DNA from: Microbacteriaceae bacterium UBA6152
GTDB taxonomy: Bacteria; Actinomycetota; Actinomycetes; Actinomycetales; Microbacteriaceae
Length of the DNA: 22,739 nt
Assembly (NCBI GenBank): GCA_002423075.1
Contig: DIUS01000003.1
Location: 1-22,739, forward strand
Direction of reading: 5' to 3'
Shown here: one piece after another, positions 22,602 to 22,739 of the stretch
Layout: every line of letters starts with the position of its first letter
Numbering within the stretch: the first letter of the stretch is position 1
Notes under the pieces: generated by a model
The model's input: only the letters and a program-made list of their open reading frames with translations
Database searches by the model: none
Told to the model about the DNA's origin: nothing
Made by a program: the position numbers and the translations under genes

Positions 22602-22739
22602 GGTGTTCTCCTGAGGTCAGACTGCCACGGCGAGGTGCGCGCGACCCCTCCAGCCTCGCGAGCAGCGCCGCGCAGCGGCATCCGGCCCACCCACGAACCG
22701 TGCGGGGGCTAACCCCCGCTAATCGACCCGCAGCGCCAC
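22602..22739. other. Upstream region of the two-component operon, window edge
   Basis: Apart from the kinase ribosome site, I see no gene, clear promoter box or repeat in these 138 nt. A gene starting beyond the window cannot be excluded. Confidence 0.4.

Noticed and set aside
1..22739. CRISPR array, prophage, IS element or integrase
   Set aside because: No regularly spaced direct repeats, transposase or integrase genes were seen; the tRNA-Ala has no adjacent integrase, and no attachment-site duplication was noticed.

Overview
The window is a high-GC, gene-dense chromosomal segment that looks like an actinobacterium, most likely a member of the Microbacteriaceae. The support is strong G/C at third codon positions, many GTG starts, 4-nt ATGA/GTGA overlaps between genes, very short intergenic gaps, many start codons sitting 5-7 nt downstream of a TANNNT box (leaderless promoters), and a large helicase-like protein with a C-terminal nuclease-like domain that I associate with this family. 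No phage, IS element, rRNA or CRISPR array was seen. Assignment below family level is not possible from the sequence alone.

Left part (1-4900): a minus-strand pair of a DUF389-type membrane protein and an Asp/Glu racemase-family protein; a plus-strand pair of a Dabb-domain protein and a small polytopic membrane protein; then a minus-strand metal operon made of a CmtR-like ArsR regulator, a short CDF-like membrane protein with a Cys-Cys tail, and a canonical CDF transporter. The regulator's promoter carries a near-perfect 24-nt palindrome. A 62-aa membrane protein follows.

Middle-left (4900-10560): prfC (release factor 3); a frameshifted prenyltransferase/squalene-oxidase-repeat gene broken by a duplicated 8-bp unit; a ParE-like toxin with its antitoxin; a plus-strand operon ArsR - RibD-C/DHFR-like - SRPBCC - RibD-C/DHFR-like that starts inside its own inverted-repeat operator and ends at a hairpin; and tRNA-Ala(CGC).

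Middle-right (10560-15490): an unrecognised, apparently disrupted coding stretch, a membrane-anchored coiled-coil protein, a GNAT acetyltransferase and galU on the minus strand; then a 5-formyltetrahydrofolate cyclo-ligase, an FmdB-type zinc ribbon protein and mscL on the plus strand; and a 56-aa minus-strand gene.

Right part (15490-22739): a 1244-aa SF1 helicase-like protein with degenerate Walker A and B motifs and a C-terminal restriction-endonuclease-like domain. It is divergent from a membrane-anchored coiled-coil protein, and the shared promoter region holds a 19-bp inverted repeat. A NarL-type two-component system closes the window.

The strongest leads are the degenerate helicase-nuclease with the inverted repeat upstream, the CmtR palindrome with its two-transporter operon, the slippage-type frameshift, and the broken unknown gene at 10.6-11.2 kb. 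Most other genes are ordinary chromosomal housekeeping or accessory genes.
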